Assembly (NCBI RefSeq): GCF_000527035.1
Contig: NZ_AZUK01000001.1
Coordinates: 558,001-622,000, forward strand
Direction of reading: 5' to 3'
Origin: Tolumonas lignilytica
GTDB lineage: Bacteria > Pseudomonadota > Gammaproteobacteria > Enterobacterales > Aeromonadaceae
DNA: 64,000 bases
Shown: piece by piece, positions 1 to 12,567 of the stretch
Position numbering within the stretch: the stretch's first letter is position 1
Layout of the letters: the number at the start of each line of letters is the position of its first letter
The notes under the pieces: generated by a model
What the model was told of the DNA's origin: nothing
The model's database searches: none
The model's input: the letters and a program-made list of their open reading frames with translations, nothing else
Program-made: the position numbers and the translations under genes

Positions 1-2959
1 GCTGCAAATCGCATAAACGGCCGGAAGTATAATGCTTTAATTCTGTTAAGTATTGATTTATTGGATGACCAGTTAAATATAACCCGAGTGTTTCACGTTC
101 ACCATCCAGCCATTTCTGATCGGACCACTCAGGCACATCAGAGAATGTTGGCGTGGGTAATACGCCATCCGTCGCAAATAGATCACCAAACAGATCATTT
201 TGTCCCAGCGCGGCATCTTTTGCCTTTTGTTCAGCGGCCTTCATGGCTTCTTCCAGCGATGCCATGATGGCAGCCCGGTGCGGCCCAAGTCGATCTAAAG
301 CGCCAGAATAGATGAGCTTCTCCATCACCCGCTTGTTCAGACGTTTGATATCGACCCGATTACAAAAATCAAACAGATCACGGAATGGCCCGCCTTCATT
401 ACGGGCTGCAATGATTGCCTCAACCGGGCCTTCACCAACTCCTTTGACGGCACCAATGCCATACACAACTTCACCGCGCTCGTTGACAGTGAAGCGGTAT
501 TGCCCCGTATTGACATCGGGCGGGATCAGTTTTAATCCCATGCGCTGACATTCATCCACCAGCGTCACAATCTTATCAGTATTATCCATATCAGCCGTCA
601 TGACTGCTGCCATGAACTCTGCCGGGAAATGTGTCTTCAGCCAAAGCGTCTGATAAGAAACCAATGCATAAGCGGCAGAATGCGATTTATTGAATCCATA
701 TCCGGCAAATTTCTCTACCAGATCGAAAATATGCATCGCCAGTTCACCATCGACGCCGTTTTTCACGGAGCCCGCTTCAAAACCAGAACGCTGTTTGGCC
801 ATTTCTTCCGGTTTTTTCTTACCCATTGCACGACGCAGCATGTCCGCACCGCCCAGTGTATAGCCGGCTAGTGTCTGGGCAATCTGCATGACCTGTTCCT
901 GATACAGGATAATGCCGTAGGTTGGTTCTAAGATTGGTTTCAGAGATTCATGCTGCCACTGTATATCAGGATAAGAAATTGCTTCCCGGCCATGTTTACG
1001 GTCGATGAAGTTATCTACCATCCCCGACTGCAACGGCCCCGGACGAAACAAGGCAACTAACGCGATCATGTCTTCAAAACAATCGGGCTGCAGGCGCTTG
1101 ATCAGATCCTTCATCCCACGCGATTCCAACTGGAATACCGCTGTCGTTTCTGAGTTTTTCAGGATCTTGAACGACTCGGGGTCATCGAGAGGGATCGCCG
1201 CAATATCTACCGGAGATTTACCTTCTTTGTGTAAGCGCGGATTGATCATATCCAGCGCCCACTTGATGATGGTCAGTGTACGCAAACCCAGGAAGTCAAA
1301 CTTCACTAACCCGGCATACTCAACGTCATTTTTATCAAATTGAGTAACCGGTTGTAGCCCCTGATCATCACAATATAAAGGCGCAAAATCCGTGATTTTA
1401 GTCGGAGCGATCACCACCCCACCGGCATGTTTACCTGCGTTACGAGTGACCCCTTCCAGCTTACGCGCCATGTCGATCAGCGCTTTGACTTCCTCATCCT
1501 GTTCATACAATTCAACCAGCTTCGGCTCGACGTCAAATGCTTTAGCCAGTGTCATACCGGGATCAGGTGGAATTAATTTGGAGATTCGATCCACAAAACC
1601 GTACGGATGACCCAATACGCGACCGACATCACGCACGACCGCTTTGGCCGCCATGGTACCGAAGGTAATGATCTGCGATACGGCTTCACGACCATACATC
1701 TGGGCGACGTGATCAATCACCTCGTCACGCCGATCCATACAGAAGTCGACATCAAAGTCGGGCATCGATACACGTTCAGGGTTCAGGAAACGTTCGAACA
1801 GCAAATCCAGCGCCAACGGATCAAGATCGGTAATTTTTAAGGCATAGGCCACCAAACTACCCGCACCTGAACCACGCCCCGGCCCTACCGGAATATCGTT
1901 ATCTTTCGACCATTGGATAAACTCCATCACGATCAAAAAGTAACCAGGGAACCCCATCTGGTTGATAACTTTGAGTTCAATTTCCAGCCGGTCATCATAC
2001 GCGCCCCGCTTTTCTGCACGAACCACCGGATCAGGGAAAAGAAATGCCAGACGCTCTTCCAATCCTTCCTTTGATTTCATGACCAAGAAGTCTTCGGTGC
2101 TCATCTCTCCGGTCGGAAATTGTGGGAGAAAATACTCCCCCAGCCGAACTGTCACATTACAGCGTTTCGCGATTTCAACACTGTTAATCAGTGCTTCAGG
2201 AATATCCTTGAACAGCTCGCACATCTCATCCTGTGTGCGCATATATTGCTGATTACTGAAACGCTTGGGCCGACGTGCATCATCCAGCGTATAGCCATCG
2301 TGAATGGCCACCCGAATTTCGTGCGCGTCAAAATCATCTTTATTCAGAAAAACAACATCATTGGTTGCAACGACAGGTAGCTGCTGCTGGATGGCAAGTT
2401 CAACCGCCATATGCAGATAGGTTTCTTCATCCAACCGCCCAGTGCGGATTAATTCCAGATAAAAACGATCGGCAAAGTGTTGCTGGTAAAACGCGGTACA
2501 GCGCTCCACCATCGCCTGATTGCCCTTCAGCAGAAATTTTCCTATATCCCCTTCACGCGCACCAGACAGCAGTATGACCCCTTGCGCATGTTCAGCTAAC
2601 CAGGATTTATCAATGACCGCCCGTCCCTGAACATGTCCGCGCAGATAACCCCGCGAGATCAGCTGAATCAGATTTTGCTGCCCTTGGTTATCCATCGCCA
2701 AACCAACCAGACGAAATAATTCATCGCCCAGTTCTTCGCTTTGAACCCAAAAGTCCACACCTATGATTGGTTTTATGCCCTTCCCGTGCGCATCACCATA
2801 AAAACGGACCAAGCCGCATTGATTCATCTGATCAGTAATAGCCATTGCCACCATTTTGTCTTCGGCAGCCCGAGCAACCAATGGCTTGATCTTTTGCAGA
2901 CCATCCACCATCGAAAAATCAGAATGAATATGAAGATGAACAAAACGCGGTTCGGCCAT
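1..2959 (-). CDS. dnaE: DNA polymerase III subunit alpha (partial, N-terminal part)
   Basis: Catalytic alpha subunit of the replicative DNA polymerase III. The frame is open from the ATG at 2959 to the left edge, giving about 986 of the usual ~1160 residues, so the C-terminal clamp- and tau-binding part lies outside the window. Visible are the N-terminal PHP domain (HLHIHSD near residue 8) and the polymerase aspartate motif PDFDVDF near residue 401, read at about 1745-1765. It is the last visible gene of the lpxD-fabZ-lpxA-lpxB-rnhB-dnaE series, 18 bases after rnhB, the same order as in E. coli. Identification is firm. Confidence 0.97.
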   Translation of the reverse strand, partial: MAEPRFVHLHIHSDFSMVDGLQKIKPLVARAAEDKMVAMAITDQMNQCGLVRFYGDAHGKGIKPIIGVDFWVQSEELGDELFRLVGLAMDNQGQQNLIQLISRGYLRGHVQGRAVIDKSWLAEHAQGVILLSGAREGDIGKFLLKGNQAMVERCTAFYQQHFADRFYLELIRTGRLDEETYLHMAVELAIQQQLPVVATNDVVFLNKDDFDAHEIRVAIHDGYTLDDARRPKRFSNQQYMRTQDEMCELFKDIPEALINSVEIAKRCNVTVRLGEYFLPQFPTGEMSTEDFLVMKSKEGLEERLAFLFPDPVVRAEKRGAYDDRLEIELKVINQMGFPGYFLIVMEFIQWSKDNDIPVGPGRGSGAGSLVAYALKITDLDPLALDLLFERFLNPERVSMPDFDVDFCMDRRDEVIDHVAQMYGREAVSQIITFGTMAAKAVVRDVGRVLGHPYGFVDRISKLIPPDPGMTLAKAFDVEPKLVELYEQDEEVKALIDMARKLEGVTRNAGKHAGGVVIAPTKITDFAPLYCDDQGLQPVTQFDKNDVEYAGLVKFDFLGLRTLTIIKWALDMINPRLHKEGKSPVDIAAIPLDDPESFKILKNSETTAVFQLESRGMKDLIKRLQPDCFEDMIALVALFRPGPLQSGMVDNFIDRKHGREAISYPDIQWQHESLKPILEPTYGIILYQEQVMQIAQTLAGYTLGGADMLRRAMGKKKPEEMAKQRSGFEAGSVKNGVDGELAMHIFDLVEKFAGYGFNKSHSAAYALVSYQTLWLKTHFPAEFMAAVMTADMDNTDKIVTLVDECQRMGLKLIPPDVNTGQYRFTVNERGEVVYGIGAVKGVGEGPVEAIIAARNEGGPFRDLFDFCNRVDIKRLNKRVMEKLIYSGALDRLGPHRAAIMASLEEAMKAAEQKAKDAALGQNDLFGDLFATDGVLPTPTFSDVPEWSDQKWLDGERETLGLYLTGHPINQYLTELKHYTSGRLCDLQ

Positions 2960-2977
2960 GATGTTTCCTGTGTCTGT

Positions 2978-3571
2978 TTAAGCGAGGCCCAGAGCCAGTT
3001 TTACCGGTTTAAAACTACGGCGATGCATATCCAAGGCGCCATGTGCCGTCAGTGCAGCTAAATGTTGTGCTGTCGGGTAGCCCTTATGCTGCGCAAAGCC
3101 ATATTGTGGATATTGCAAATCCAGCTCGGCCATTTCCCGATCGCGGGTGACTTTTGCCAGAATTGAGGCCGCGCTGATTTCAGCCACCAGACTATCGCCC
3201 TTGACCACCGCCATCGACAGCATCGGTAATGCCGGACAACGATTACCATCAATCAGAACATACTCCGGTTGGATGTTGAGCCCAGCGACTGCCCGTTGCA
3301 TGGCTTTCATGGTTGCTTGCAAAATGTTGAGTTCATCAATTTCAGCCGCAGAACAACGCCCGATCGCATAGGCCAACGCATTTTCCCGGATGAGGTCAAA
3401 CAACGCCTCTCGTTTTTTTTCTGAGAGCTTTTTGGAATCATTCAGACCCAGAATAGGCCGATTAGGGTCTAAAATGACGGCAGCCGTAACAACATCACCA
3501 ACCAGCGGGCCACGCCCAACTTCATCCACACCAGCAATCAACTGATATGGTGGATAGACAAATGAACTCAT
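2978..3571 (-). CDS. rnhB: Ribonuclease HII
   Basis: Cleaves RNA in RNA-DNA hybrids and at single ribonucleotides in DNA. The 197-residue product is of normal family length. The [10 protein letters not shown] motif supplies the catalytic Asp16 and Glu17, with further acidic residues at Asp108 (LIDGN) and Asp144 (KVTRDREM). Its start overlaps the end of lpxB by 4 bases, indicating translational coupling, and dnaE follows closely. Nothing unusual is seen. Confidence 0.97.
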   Translation of the reverse strand: MSSFVYPPYQLIAGVDEVGRGPLVGDVVTAAVILDPNRPILGLNDSKKLSEKKREALFDLIRENALAYAIGRCSAAEIDELNILQATMKAMQRAVAGLNIQPEYVLIDGNRCPALPMLSMAVVKGDSLVAEISAASILAKVTRDREMAELDLQYPQYGFAQHKGYPTAQHLAALTAHGALDMHRRSFKPVKLALGLA

Positions 3572-4749
3572 AGATGGCCTTGTAATACATCAACGACGGC
3601 TTGTGCAGCCTGTTTATCTGCATCGCACCGAATCATCAGATGCAGACGAGTAAATTCATCAAGCAACGCCTGATTATCCTGTTGCAGAAATTGACTGACG
3701 GCAGCCGCCAGCTTGGATGGTTCACAGTCAGACTGAATCAACTCCGGTACTAACATCTTCCCGGAAAGCAGGTTGGGTAATGAAAAAGTACGGATCTTAA
3801 CCAGCTTTTGCCCCAACCAGAACGTGAACGGTTTGACTTTGTAAGCAACAACCATGGGCCGTTTAACCAACATAGCCTCAAGCGTCGCTGTGCCCGATGC
3901 CAGCAAAATGACATCCGCAGCGGCCATTACTACTCGGGCCTGTCCATCCACTAGCGTCATTGGCAATTCAGGTGCAATTTGCTGTTTTAGTCGTTCAAAT
4001 TGCTGTCGGCGGCGCAGGTTGACCAAAGGAACCGCAAACTGGATATTCGGGTATTGCTCTTGAAGCAACTGACAGGCCATAAGAAATGGCGGAGTTAGCA
4101 TTTCTACTTCGGCACTACGACTACCCGGCAATATTGCAACTACGGGGGAATCATTATTCAACCCTAATAAATCTCTGGCCGGTAATGCAGGTGATTCCAA
4201 CGGAATAGCGTCTGCCATCGTATGACCAATGAAGCGACAAGGAGCATCATGTTGATCATAAAATGCTTTTTCAAACGGTAAAAAAGCCAGCACCATATTG
4301 GTAGCAGCCTTAATTTTGTGAATACGACTCTGTCGCCATGCCCAGACTGAGGGGCTGACATAATGAATCGTTTTAATACCGGCTTGTTTGAGCTTCAGTT
4401 CGACACCAATATTAAAATCTGGGGCATCGACACCAATAAAGATATCCGGAGGATTTTCTTTAAAATACCGGATCACTTGTTTCCGAATATGCAACAGTCT
4501 CGGCAAGCGGCCAAGCACCTCAACCAAGCCCATCACCGATAACTCTTCCATCTCAAACAGGGTCTCTATCCCCTGCTCTTGCATCCGGGGACCAGCAATG
4601 CCCACAAATTCACAGTCGGGATAACGTTGTTTGAGATGGAACATCAGACCCGCAGCAAGAATATCGCCGGATACTTCTCCGGCGACAATTCCTATACGCA
4701 ACGGCCGCTTGGCAGCGGATGAATCAGGGACGAATGATGCCACGCTCAT
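3568..4749 (-). CDS. lpxB: Lipid-A-disaccharide synthase
   Basis: Glycosyltransferase joining UDP-2,3-diacylglucosamine and lipid X into the lipid A disaccharide at the inner face of the cytoplasmic membrane. The 393 residues match family length. Near the start lies [14 protein letters not shown], followed by FVGIAGPRM, the [14 protein letters not shown] block and the [12 protein letters not shown] motif typical of LpxB. The gene overlaps lpxA by 26 bases and rnhB by 4, so it sits inside a tightly coupled operon. The extra ~15 N-terminal residues before RIGIVAGE could mean a slightly later true start. Confidence 0.96.
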   Translation of the reverse strand: MSVASFVPDSSAAKRPLRIGIVAGEVSGDILAAGLMFHLKQRYPDCEFVGIAGPRMQEQGIETLFEMEELSVMGLVEVLGRLPRLLHIRKQVIRYFKENPPDIFIGVDAPDFNIGVELKLKQAGIKTIHYVSPSVWAWRQSRIHKIKAATNMVLAFLPFEKAFYDQHDAPCRFIGHTMADAIPLESPALPARDLLGLNNDSPVVAILPGSRSAEVEMLTPPFLMACQLLQEQYPNIQFAVPLVNLRRRQQFERLKQQIAPELPMTLVDGQARVVMAAADVILLASGTATLEAMLVKRPMVVAYKVKPFTFWLGQKLVKIRTFSLPNLLSGKMLVPELIQSDCEPSKLAAAVSQFLQQDNQALLDEFTRLHLMIRCDADKQAAQAVVDVLQGHL

Positions 4750-5521
4750 TCTTTTTCAGGAAATCAACAAACAGTGCCACCGCAGTTTCTTCCTGTGCCA
4801 TTATTTCCAGGACAGGAATGACTTCCTCAATGGTTTTACCACTGCGATAAAGCTCTTTATAGGCCCGTTTAACTGCTGAAATGGCTTCTGCAGAAAAACC
4901 GCGACGACGCAAACCTTCGCTGTTGATACCAAAAGGGGTTGCATAATGACCCGCAGCCATCACATACGGAGGTACATCTTTGTTTAGTGCAGCCATACCC
5001 GCGATGAAGGCGTGGGAACCGACTCGGCCAAACTGGTGAATAGCAGCCAGACCACCAAAGATAACCCAGTCACCAATATGCACATGACCAGCCAGAGTTG
5101 CATTATTAGCAAAGATACAATCATCACCAATGATACAGTCATGTGCCACGTGGACATTAACCATAAACAGATTACGACTGCCCACCTTGGTCAGGCTCTG
5201 ATCTTGCACAGTACCACGGTGGAATGTGCAATGCTCACGGATCACGTTGGCATCACCGATTTCCAGGAAAGTACGCTCACCCGCATACTTTTTATCCTGG
5301 CAATCCTCGCCGATAGATGCGAATTGGAAAATCTTGTTATTACGGCCAATTTTAGTCGGCCCTTTCACGACGACATGAGAACCAACCCATGTGCCATCGC
5401 CAATTTCAACTTCATCTTCGATACAGGTAAAGGCGCCAATCTCAACATTGGCACCAATCACAGCGTTTGGATGAATGATGGCTGAAGGATGAATTTTAGC
5501 GCTAGGATCGATCACAGGCAT
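4724..5521 (-). CDS. lpxA: UDP-N-acetylglucosamine acyltransferase
   Basis: First step of lipid A synthesis: transfers a 3-hydroxyacyl chain from ACP to UDP-GlcNAc in the cytosol. The 265-residue protein is built of hexapeptide left-handed beta-helix repeats ([16 protein letters not shown] onward). The catalytic histidine is His127 in [10 protein letters not shown], equivalent to His125 of the E. coli enzyme. The alpha-helical C-terminal tail contains the usual RRRGFS segment. It lies 4 bases after fabZ and overlaps lpxB. Confidence 0.97.
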   Translation of the reverse strand: MPVIDPSAKIHPSAIIHPNAVIGANVEIGAFTCIEDEVEIGDGTWVGSHVVVKGPTKIGRNNKIFQFASIGEDCQDKKYAGERTFLEIGDANVIREHCTFHRGTVQDQSLTKVGSRNLFMVNVHVAHDCIIGDDCIFANNATLAGHVHIGDWVIFGGLAAIHQFGRVGSHAFIAGMAALNKDVPPYVMAAGHYATPFGINSEGLRRRGFSAEAISAVKRAYKELYRSGKTIEEVIPVLEIMAQEETAVALFVDFLKKNERGIIRP

Positions 5522-5525
5522 TCTC

Positions 5526-5981
5526 TCAACGTTTAGCGCACATCAATTCAGCAGAGCATACAAGCTCGCCATCAACGGTCGCGACACCAGTAAACTTCGC
5601 AATACCACGGCGCTCTTTCAGATATTCAACATCCAGTACCAGTTGATCCCCCGGTACAACAGGACGTTTAAAACGCGCATTATCGATAGAAGCAAAATAA
5701 TACAGCTCACCTGGATTTGGTTTACCAACCATACGGAATGCCAGGATGCCGGTCGCTTGCGCCATTGCTTCCAGAATTAATACGCCAGGAAATACTGGGC
5801 GTTCAGGAAAATGGCCCTGGAAGAACGGCTCATTGAAAGAGACATTCTTTATTGCACGCAGCACCTTTCGCTCTTCTGACATTTCATAATGAACAACACG
5901 ATCTACCAACAAAAAGGGATAACGGTGAGGCAGCAGCTGTAAAATATCTTGAATATCAAGCTGATTGAGTTCGTTATTCAA
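5526..5981 (-). CDS. fabZ: 3-hydroxyacyl-ACP dehydratase FabZ
   Basis: Hot-dog fold dehydratase of type II fatty acid synthesis, acting on short- and long-chain 3-hydroxyacyl-ACP. The 151-residue product shows [11 protein letters not shown] and the active-site block [20 protein letters not shown]-like, with His57 and Glu71 as the expected catalytic pair. It sits between lpxD and lpxA, where it competes for the same 3-hydroxymyristoyl-ACP pool. Spacing to both neighbours is under 15 bases. Confidence 0.97.
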   Translation of the reverse strand: MNNELNQLDIQDILQLLPHRYPFLLVDRVVHYEMSEERKVLRAIKNVSFNEPFFQGHFPERPVFPGVLILEAMAQATGILAFRMVGKPNPGELYYFASIDNARFKRPVVPGDQLVLDVEYLKERRGIAKFTGVATVDGELVCSAELMCAKR

Positions 5982-5993
5982 ACCAGGATCCTT

Positions 5994-7022
5994 TTACTTT
6001 TCTTCTTGCTTATCGAGCAATTTCTCAATATTGGACAGACGCTTATACATGTCATCGATATGTAAGGTACGCGCTGCGGTTTTTCGCCATTCTTTATTGG
6101 TTTGTGCCGGAATACCTGAAGAGTATATTCCTGGTTCTGTAATAGAACGCATGACCATAGCCATACCAGTGATCGTCACCTGATCAGCGATTTCGATATG
6201 ACCATTAAAGACAGAAGCTCCGCCTATGATACAATACTTGCCTATCTTCGTACTACCAGCAAATGTAGTGCAACCGGCAACTGCCGTGCCATAACCAATT
6301 TCAACGTTATGCGCAATTTGGGTAAGATTATCGATGATCACATTATCCGCTATACGGGTATCATCAATAGCACCTCGGTCAATGCAGGTATTTGCACCGA
6401 TCTCGACACGATTTCCGATCACAACACCACCTAGCTGAGGAATTTTTATCCATTCGCCACGTTCGTTTGCATATCCAAAACCATCAGCACCGATCACCGT
6501 TCCAGATTGAACCAGACAATCATCACCAATACGCACATTGTGGTAAATTGTCACATTGGCCCAGAGTTTACTTCTGGAACCTAATTTACTGTTTTTACCA
6601 ACAAAACATCCGGCACCGATAACAGCACCATCCCCCAGAACAACACCAGACTCAATGACAGCATGAGCGCCTATTGCAACACCTTGCCCCAACTGAACAT
6701 CCGCCGCAATGACTGCCGCAGGATGAATATCGAGTGCAGGTGCGGGTGTCGTATCCAATAGTTGGGCCACACGGGCAAAACCAATGTAGGGATCTTTCAC
6801 TACCAGAGCATTAGTCTGACACGCAGCTAAATCTGCAGCCCTGAGTAAAACAGCACTTGCGCCTGTTTTTGTCAGATATTGCTGATATTTGCTATCAGAT
6901 AAAAAACTAATTTCCCCGGCCTGCGCAGTTTCAAGATTTGCTATCCGCTGGATAACCACACTAGCATCGCCGTGCAGCTCAGCATTTAAATGCTGAGCTA
7001 GTTGTCCCAGGGTGATGGTCAT
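5994..7022 (-). CDS. lpxD: UDP-3-O-(3-hydroxymyristoyl)glucosamine N-acyltransferase
   Basis: Third step of lipid A synthesis, adding the second 3-hydroxyacyl chain. The 342 residues match the E. coli enzyme. A short N-terminal uridine-binding domain is followed by many hexapeptide repeats and by [10 protein letters not shown] near residue 240, which holds the expected catalytic histidine. The C-terminus is a helical tail ([14 protein letters not shown]). It starts 5 bases after the skp stop codon, as in the enteric bamA-skp-lpxD order. Confidence 0.97.
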   Translation of the reverse strand: MTITLGQLAQHLNAELHGDASVVIQRIANLETAQAGEISFLSDSKYQQYLTKTGASAVLLRAADLAACQTNALVVKDPYIGFARVAQLLDTTPAPALDIHPAAVIAADVQLGQGVAIGAHAVIESGVVLGDGAVIGAGCFVGKNSKLGSRSKLWANVTIYHNVRIGDDCLVQSGTVIGADGFGYANERGEWIKIPQLGGVVIGNRVEIGANTCIDRGAIDDTRIADNVIIDNLTQIAHNVEIGYGTAVAGCTTFAGSTKIGKYCIIGGASVFNGHIEIADQVTITGMAMVMRSITEPGIYSSGIPAQTNKEWRKTAARTLHIDDMYKRLSNIEKLLDKQEEK

Positions 7023-7027
7023 ATTAC

Positions 7028-7546
7028 TTAATTGCCTTTGCTTACTTGTTGGATCACTTTCGCTGAAATATCATTTTTATCATTGGTATACACCACTGCC
7101 TGACGATTCAGCACTAAGTCATAACCATCTGCTTTCGCAATGCTATCGACTGTTGTTTGAATTTTTTCAAATACCTTTTGCTGTTCTTCATTGAAACGAC
7201 GACGTTGATCTTCCTGCAACGCCTGGCCCTTCAGATTGAAATCAGCTTGCAATTCCGCCAATTTACGCTGTGATTTTGTACGTTCATCCGCACTCATGAA
7301 AGATTCATCTTTCTTCAATTTAGCGGCCAAAGCCTGACCATCACTTTCCATTTTCTGCATTTCGCGAATACGGGAATCAAACTCGGTCTTTAATTTGCTT
7401 TCGATTGCTTTGCGTTGTGGAATTTCGCGTAAAACTTTGCCGATATCGACCACAGCAATATGTGTATCAGCAGCTTGAACAGAAGCTGCAGAGCCTAAAG
7501 ACAGCATGGCAATAGATAAAGCGGCAGCGCGCATCATGGTTTTCAC
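7028..7546 (-). CDS. skp: Periplasmic chaperone Skp (OmpH)
   Basis: Trimeric periplasmic holdase that carries unfolded outer-membrane proteins to the BAM complex. The 172-residue precursor has a cleavable signal peptide of about 25 residues ending VQA-AD. The rest is rich in charged heptads (residues ~55-130) forming the two long coiled-coil tentacles. It follows bamA by 24 bases and precedes lpxD, so an insertion machine, its chaperone and lipid A genes are co-expressed. Confidence 0.95.
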   Translation of the reverse strand: MKTMMRAAALSIAMLSLGSAASVQAADTHIAVVDIGKVLREIPQRKAIESKLKTEFDSRIREMQKMESDGQALAAKLKKDESFMSADERTKSQRKLAELQADFNLKGQALQEDQRRRFNEEQQKVFEKIQTTVDSIAKADGYDLVLNRQAVVYTNDKNDISAKVIQQVSKGN

Positions 7547-7570
7547 TTATATAACTCCCTTTTTGACGCG

Positions 7571-9997
7571 TTAGAAGGTGCGTCCGATATTAAAGTTAAA
7601 CACTTCCGTTTGATCACCTGGCATTTTCTTCACCGGTTTAGCAAACGAGAACACCAGAGGACCCATAGGGGACAGCCATTGTAACGACATCCCCACTGAC
7701 ATACGAATATTAGATGGGCTCGCATAATCATAATAACGATCGCATGCGTAACCACAGGTGTACAAGTCCTGATTGAAAGTCGTATCCCAGACGGTGCCTA
7801 CATCGTAGAAGAAGGTAGTGCGCAACTGCCCTCGGTAGGTATCACTAATAAATGGCGTAGGTACCACCAATTCCGCCGAGGCTACCGCCATAGCATTACC
7901 GCCCAGAGATTTATTTTCTGGATAGACGGCTGGACCACTGATATCAGAACGATCTAACTGCAATGCTCTCGGGCCGATAGCATTTGAACGGAAACCACGC
8001 ATCCATTGACTACCACCGGCATAATAGTTCTCGAAGAATGGAAGCGTCTGGTCATAGCCATTTTTCTGCCCATACCCATTGCCATACGCTGTTTTAAAGC
8101 GCCCAGATACAACCCAGAGATGATCTCTGTCAAATGGGTAGTAATGATCGTCTTCAAAGCTGACTTTATAGAATTGTAAATCTGAACCCGGTACGGTGAT
8201 TTTACCGGCCACTTGCTGCCGATTCCCCTGGGTCGGGAATATCCCTTTATTCAGATTATTACGCGTCCAAGTCAAGGAAACATCATAATCGTCGAATACC
8301 GCATGGCCATCATCCGTTAAATCAATCGAGTTGATATACCAGAATTTATTGATCTGGGCATAGTTGGTCGTTTTGGACAGTCGGTTGTGTTCATAACCCA
8401 ACCCGTATTCCAAACTATTCAACTCATCGAGTGGATAGCCTAATGTGGCACGCGTACCAATCGTCTCATTGTCATAGTCGATAAGGTTAGCATCGCCCGC
8501 CGTAAATTTGTTGTAGTAAACCTTGCCGCCCAAACTTACACCGTCAACGGTGAAATAAGGGTCAGTAAAACTTAACTCAACGTTTTTGCTGTATTTGTTG
8601 GTTTCAAAATTGATAGCCCCTTTATTGCCAGAACCAAAGAAGTTATCTTGTGAAATACCGGCCTGGAAACTTATACCCGATTCCGTACCATAACCAACAC
8701 CACCGTTGATAGAGCCAACAGAGCGCTCTTTAACATCCACATCCAGATCTGCCTGATCTTCATGTCCCGCAATGCGATGCGGTTGAACGTCAACTTTTTC
8801 AAAATATCCCAATTTGTCTAATCGTGATTTTGAATTTTCAATTTTATCGCCTGACAGCCACGTTCCTTCCATCTGACGCATTTCACGGCGCAAGACTTCG
8901 TCTTTTGTCACCTGATTACCTGAGATGTTAATACGACGGACATACACACGCGGGCCCGGTTCAACGTTAATCGTTAAATCAACTTGCTTGGTTTCATCAT
9001 TCATGGATGGATAGGTGGTGACCTTCGGATAGGCATAACCGAAACGTCCCAGATATTTGGATAACACTTCTTCGGTGTGTGTAACATCAGCCGCCGAATA
9101 CATTGCCCCTTTTTCCAGAGCAATCAGGTTACGCATTTCCGCGCCATGATTTTCCAGGTTACCCTTTAAATCAACATGGTTGATCGTATATTGGTCACCT
9201 TCATGGATGTTCAACGTGACGTACAGACCTTTCCGATCGGGTGTCATCGAAACTTGCGTTGAATTCACTTTAAACCGCGCATAGCCGCGGTTCATGTAGT
9301 ATGAACGCAATGTTTCAATATCAGCTTCCAGTTTTTGTTTCTGATATTTCTGGTCAGCCATGAAATTCCACCACGGAACATCATCGCGCAGTGATAATTG
9401 AGCTACCAATTTTTCTTCAGGAAATTTGGTGTTACCCACGATATTGATCTGCTGAATCTTGGCGGATACGCCTTCAATAAATTTGAATTTCAGATCAACG
9501 CGATTGCGGGGTAATGGCGTCACAATCGCCTGTACCTTAGCGGAATATTTACCTACACCGTAATAAAAATCTTCCAATGATTTTTCGAGTGTACGCAACA
9601 TAGTTCGATCCAAGGCTTCACCAACGCGAACCCCACTGGACTCTAACGTCTGTTTTAACTGCTCTTCTTTGATGTCTTTGTTGCCTTCAAATTCGATTTG
9701 GCTGATTGTTGGCCGCTCTTTAACTTGCACGACCAGTGCATCACCATCACGCATTAATTTCACATCATCAAAGTTGCCTGATGAATAAAGGCGTTTAACT
9801 GCGTTGGCACTCGCATTGCTATCCAGCTTGTCACCAACACGAACAGGGAGATTTAGCAAAGCTGCGCCTAGTGTGACACGTTGCAAACCTTCAATACGAA
9901 TGTCTTTTACAATGAAAGGCTCTGTCGCTGCCTGAGCTTGTCCAATCAAACTGCACGCCATCAGGCATGATACAGCCAAAACTTTTTTTAACGCCAT
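7571..9997 (-). CDS. bamA: Outer membrane protein assembly factor BamA
   Basis: Core of the BAM complex that folds beta-barrel proteins into the outer membrane. The 808-residue precursor has a signal peptide (about 23 residues, ending AQA-AT), five POTRA repeats to roughly residue 425 and a C-terminal 16-strand barrel. The lid-loop motif appears as [12 protein letters not shown], and the protein ends in a phenylalanine (NIGRTF), as outer-membrane barrels do. It lies 26 bases after rseP. Confidence 0.97.
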   Translation of the reverse strand: MALKKVLAVSCLMACSLIGQAQAATEPFIVKDIRIEGLQRVTLGAALLNLPVRVGDKLDSNASANAVKRLYSSGNFDDVKLMRDGDALVVQVKERPTISQIEFEGNKDIKEEQLKQTLESSGVRVGEALDRTMLRTLEKSLEDFYYGVGKYSAKVQAIVTPLPRNRVDLKFKFIEGVSAKIQQINIVGNTKFPEEKLVAQLSLRDDVPWWNFMADQKYQKQKLEADIETLRSYYMNRGYARFKVNSTQVSMTPDRKGLYVTLNIHEGDQYTINHVDLKGNLENHGAEMRNLIALEKGAMYSAADVTHTEEVLSKYLGRFGYAYPKVTTYPSMNDETKQVDLTINVEPGPRVYVRRINISGNQVTKDEVLRREMRQMEGTWLSGDKIENSKSRLDKLGYFEKVDVQPHRIAGHEDQADLDVDVKERSVGSINGGVGYGTESGISFQAGISQDNFFGSGNKGAINFETNKYSKNVELSFTDPYFTVDGVSLGGKVYYNKFTAGDANLIDYDNETIGTRATLGYPLDELNSLEYGLGYEHNRLSKTTNYAQINKFWYINSIDLTDDGHAVFDDYDVSLTWTRNNLNKGIFPTQGNRQQVAGKITVPGSDLQFYKVSFEDDHYYPFDRDHLWVVSGRFKTAYGNGYGQKNGYDQTLPFFENYYAGGSQWMRGFRSNAIGPRALQLDRSDISGPAVYPENKSLGGNAMAVASAELVVPTPFISDTYRGQLRTTFFYDVGTVWDTTFNQDLYTCGYACDRYYDYASPSNIRMSVGMSLQWLSPMGPLVFSFAKPVKKMPGDQTEVFNFNIGRTF

Positions 9998-10023
9998 GTT
10001 GTATTGAGATCCTTGTTTATCCG

Positions 10024-11373
10024 TTAAAAACGGGTGAAATCATTAAACAGCGCAATAGCCATTAGGCACATTAATAGTGCAGCACCAATACGATAAGCAA
10101 TATCCTGCACTTTAGCGGGAACCGGACGACGTAAAAGTGCTTCAATGCCAAAAAACAATAAATGACCGCCATCCAAGACTGGTAGAGGCAATAGGTTCAT
10201 AATACCAAGGTTTACACTGATTAGCCCCAGAAACCCCAGGAAATAAACCAAACCAAATCCAGCACTGTCGCCTGCACCTTTCGCAATTGAGATTGGTCCG
10301 CTCAAATTGTCGACTGAAATTGTGCCTGTCAGTAATTTCCCAACCACATCTAGTGTTAATTTTGTTACTTCACCAGTGCGTTTTAAAGCATGGAAAACCG
10401 ATTCAACAGGCCCATAACGCGTTTCTGTCAGGTATTTTGCTGGCAGTGGTTTCACTTTCGGCATCAGCCCGGCAAAACCGATAAACCGATTTTTGGTTTC
10501 TTTACGCGCGGGAATCAATGTCACATTGATATTCTGACTGTCTCTCAGAACAACCAACTGCAATGGCACCTCTGGTGACTGTTGTACTATATGTGCGAAA
10601 CTCTGCCAATCCGTCACAGTCTGTTGATTAACAGAGATAATTTTATCACCAATTTTAAGTCCGGCTTTTTCACCAGCCCCACCCGGAGTCAGTTGCGCCA
10701 ACTCCAATAATATCTCTGGTGATAATGGGCTAAAACCCAGTTTGCGAAATGGTAATGGTTCTTCGGGACTGATCTGCCAATCCTTCAGTGGCAAATTAAT
10801 TTGCTGCACACCGTCTGAATCAGATTCAACAGTTAATGCTATTGCTGTCTGCCCTGCTGCACCGACAAATCCATAACTCACCTCTTCCCAGTCCGTCACA
10901 GACTGCTGATTGACCTTCACAATTTGCATGCCGCTGCGCAGACCAGCTTGATATGCAATTGAAGAGGGAACTATTTCACCGATGACAGGTTTAACACTTG
11001 ACACACCAATTAAATACACGGCCCAAAAAGCCACCACAGCAAATACAAAATTTGCCAATGGACCAGCCGCTACGATAGCGGCTCGCTTGATGACGGGTTG
11101 AGTATTAAATGCTTGAGATTTTAATGCTGAAGGAACTGGTTCAACCCGCTCATCCAGCATCTTCACATATCCCCCCAAAGGGATGAGTGATAGCGAATAT
11201 TCCGTTCCATCTTTGCCTGTACGATTCCAGAGAATTTTCCCAAACCCCAAGGAGAATCGTAACACCTTCACGCCACAGCGACGCGCAACCCAAAAGTGTC
11301 CCCATTCGTGCACCGCAATTAAGATGATCAGTGCTACCAGAAATGAAGCTAAATTCCATAACCCCGACGTCAT
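10024..11373 (-). CDS. rseP: Site-2 intramembrane zinc metalloprotease RseP
   Basis: Cleaves anti-sigma factor RseA within the membrane during the sigma-E envelope stress response, and removes remnant signal peptides. The 449 residues match the family. The zinc motif HEWGH lies at residues 22-26 in the first membrane segment. Two PDZ domains follow (about residues 125-290), and the third zinc ligand is in [14 protein letters not shown] near the C-terminus. The start overlaps the dxr stop by 4 bases, and bamA follows. Confidence 0.97.
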   Translation of the reverse strand: MTSGLWNLASFLVALIILIAVHEWGHFWVARRCGVKVLRFSLGFGKILWNRTGKDGTEYSLSLIPLGGYVKMLDERVEPVPSALKSQAFNTQPVIKRAAIVAAGPLANFVFAVVAFWAVYLIGVSSVKPVIGEIVPSSIAYQAGLRSGMQIVKVNQQSVTDWEEVSYGFVGAAGQTAIALTVESDSDGVQQINLPLKDWQISPEEPLPFRKLGFSPLSPEILLELAQLTPGGAGEKAGLKIGDKIISVNQQTVTDWQSFAHIVQQSPEVPLQLVVLRDSQNINVTLIPARKETKNRFIGFAGLMPKVKPLPAKYLTETRYGPVESVFHALKRTGEVTKLTLDVVGKLLTGTISVDNLSGPISIAKGAGDSAGFGLVYFLGFLGLISVNLGIMNLLPLPVLDGGHLLFFGIEALLRRPVPAKVQDIAYRIGAALLMCLMAIALFNDFTRF

Positions 11374-12566
11374 GCAGTTAACTCCATAATTTTCTGATGG
11401 GCTAAATGTCTGGCCTCAGTATCAATGGCCAAAATCGTTTCTAATTCATTAGCCGGGTCAAGATTCAATGCTGAAAGCACATCAGCGACAACATGGTGTA
11501 TTTGCGTAAAGCCAATACGTGTATTCAAAAACGCTTCAACTGCAACCTCATTTGCCGCATTTAATGCAGTTGTTGCACTCTGCCCTGCCCAGCAGGCTTC
11601 AATTGCCAATTTAAGACACGGATAACGATCAAAATCCACAGGCAAAAAGGAAAGCTCACCGAGACGAGAAAAATCCAGAGGGTTTACCCCTGAAGTTACC
11701 CGCTCAGGAAACCCCATGGCATGGGCAATTGGCGTTCTCATGTCAGGTTGTCCCATTTGGGCCAACACAGAGCCATCCCGATACTGCACCATTGAATGAA
11801 TAACGGATTGTGGATGGATAATCACTTGGATTTGATCTGGTTGGGCATTGAACAACCATTTTGCCTCAATGAACTCCAAACCTTTGTTCATCATGCTGGC
11901 TGAATCGACGGAAATTTTTCGTCCCATAGACCAATTAGGATGAGCAACTGCTTGTTCCGGCGTCACGGAGTTCAACTCTGACACAGGAGTATAACGAAAT
12001 GGTCCGCCCGACCCTGTCAGTAGAATTTTTTCCACACCGACAGAGTGCAGATCGCAAAAACCTAATGTCGCTTGAGCGTCTGCAGGCAAACACTGAAAAA
12101 TGGCATTATGTTCACTATCAACAGGAAGTATTTTGGCGCCGGATTGTTGTGCAGTTTCAATGAATAGACGCCCAGACATGACCAATGCTTCTTTATTCGC
12201 AAGCAGGACTGTTTTGCCTTTTTTTATTGCCGCCAGTGCTGGTAACAAACCCGCAGCACCAACAATAGCCGCCATGACGACATCAACCGAAGGATACGAG
12301 GCCACCAGACATAGCGCATCTACGCCAGCAAGAACTTCTGTTTTAAGTTTATGGGAAGCCAGCGCCTCGCGTAAAACCAAAGCAGACTTTTCATCAGCCA
12401 TAACAGCAAATGATGGTTGAAACTCCAGACAATCAGCAATCATCTGTTCAACATCACTATTGGCAGTCAACGCAGTGACTGTAAATTTATCCCGATGTCT
12501 TCGGACAATATCAAGTGTACTGCGACCTATCGACCCAGTAGATCCAAGGATCGTCATATACTGCAT
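11370..12566 (-). CDS. dxr: 1-deoxy-D-xylulose 5-phosphate reductoisomerase
   Basis: Converts DXP to 2-C-methyl-D-erythritol 4-phosphate, the committed step of the MEP isoprenoid pathway, using NADPH. The 398 residues match the family. The NADPH-binding [14 protein letters not shown] lies at the N-terminus, and the SGGPFR and [17 protein letters not shown] blocks form the active site. The first ATG at 12566 is preferred because the product then aligns from its first residue with E. coli Dxr; a second ATG lies 9 bases on. The gene is tightly coupled to cdsA and rseP. Confidence 0.97.
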   Translation of the reverse strand: MQYMTILGSTGSIGRSTLDIVRRHRDKFTVTALTANSDVEQMIADCLEFQPSFAVMADEKSALVLREALASHKLKTEVLAGVDALCLVASYPSVDVVMAAIVGAAGLLPALAAIKKGKTVLLANKEALVMSGRLFIETAQQSGAKILPVDSEHNAIFQCLPADAQATLGFCDLHSVGVEKILLTGSGGPFRYTPVSELNSVTPEQAVAHPNWSMGRKISVDSASMMNKGLEFIEAKWLFNAQPDQIQVIIHPQSVIHSMVQYRDGSVLAQMGQPDMRTPIAHAMGFPERVTSGVNPLDFSRLGELSFLPVDFDRYPCLKLAIEACWAGQSATTALNAANEVAVEAFLNTRIGFTQIHHVVADVLSALNLDPANELETILAIDTEARHLAHQKIMELTA

Positions 12567-12567
12567 G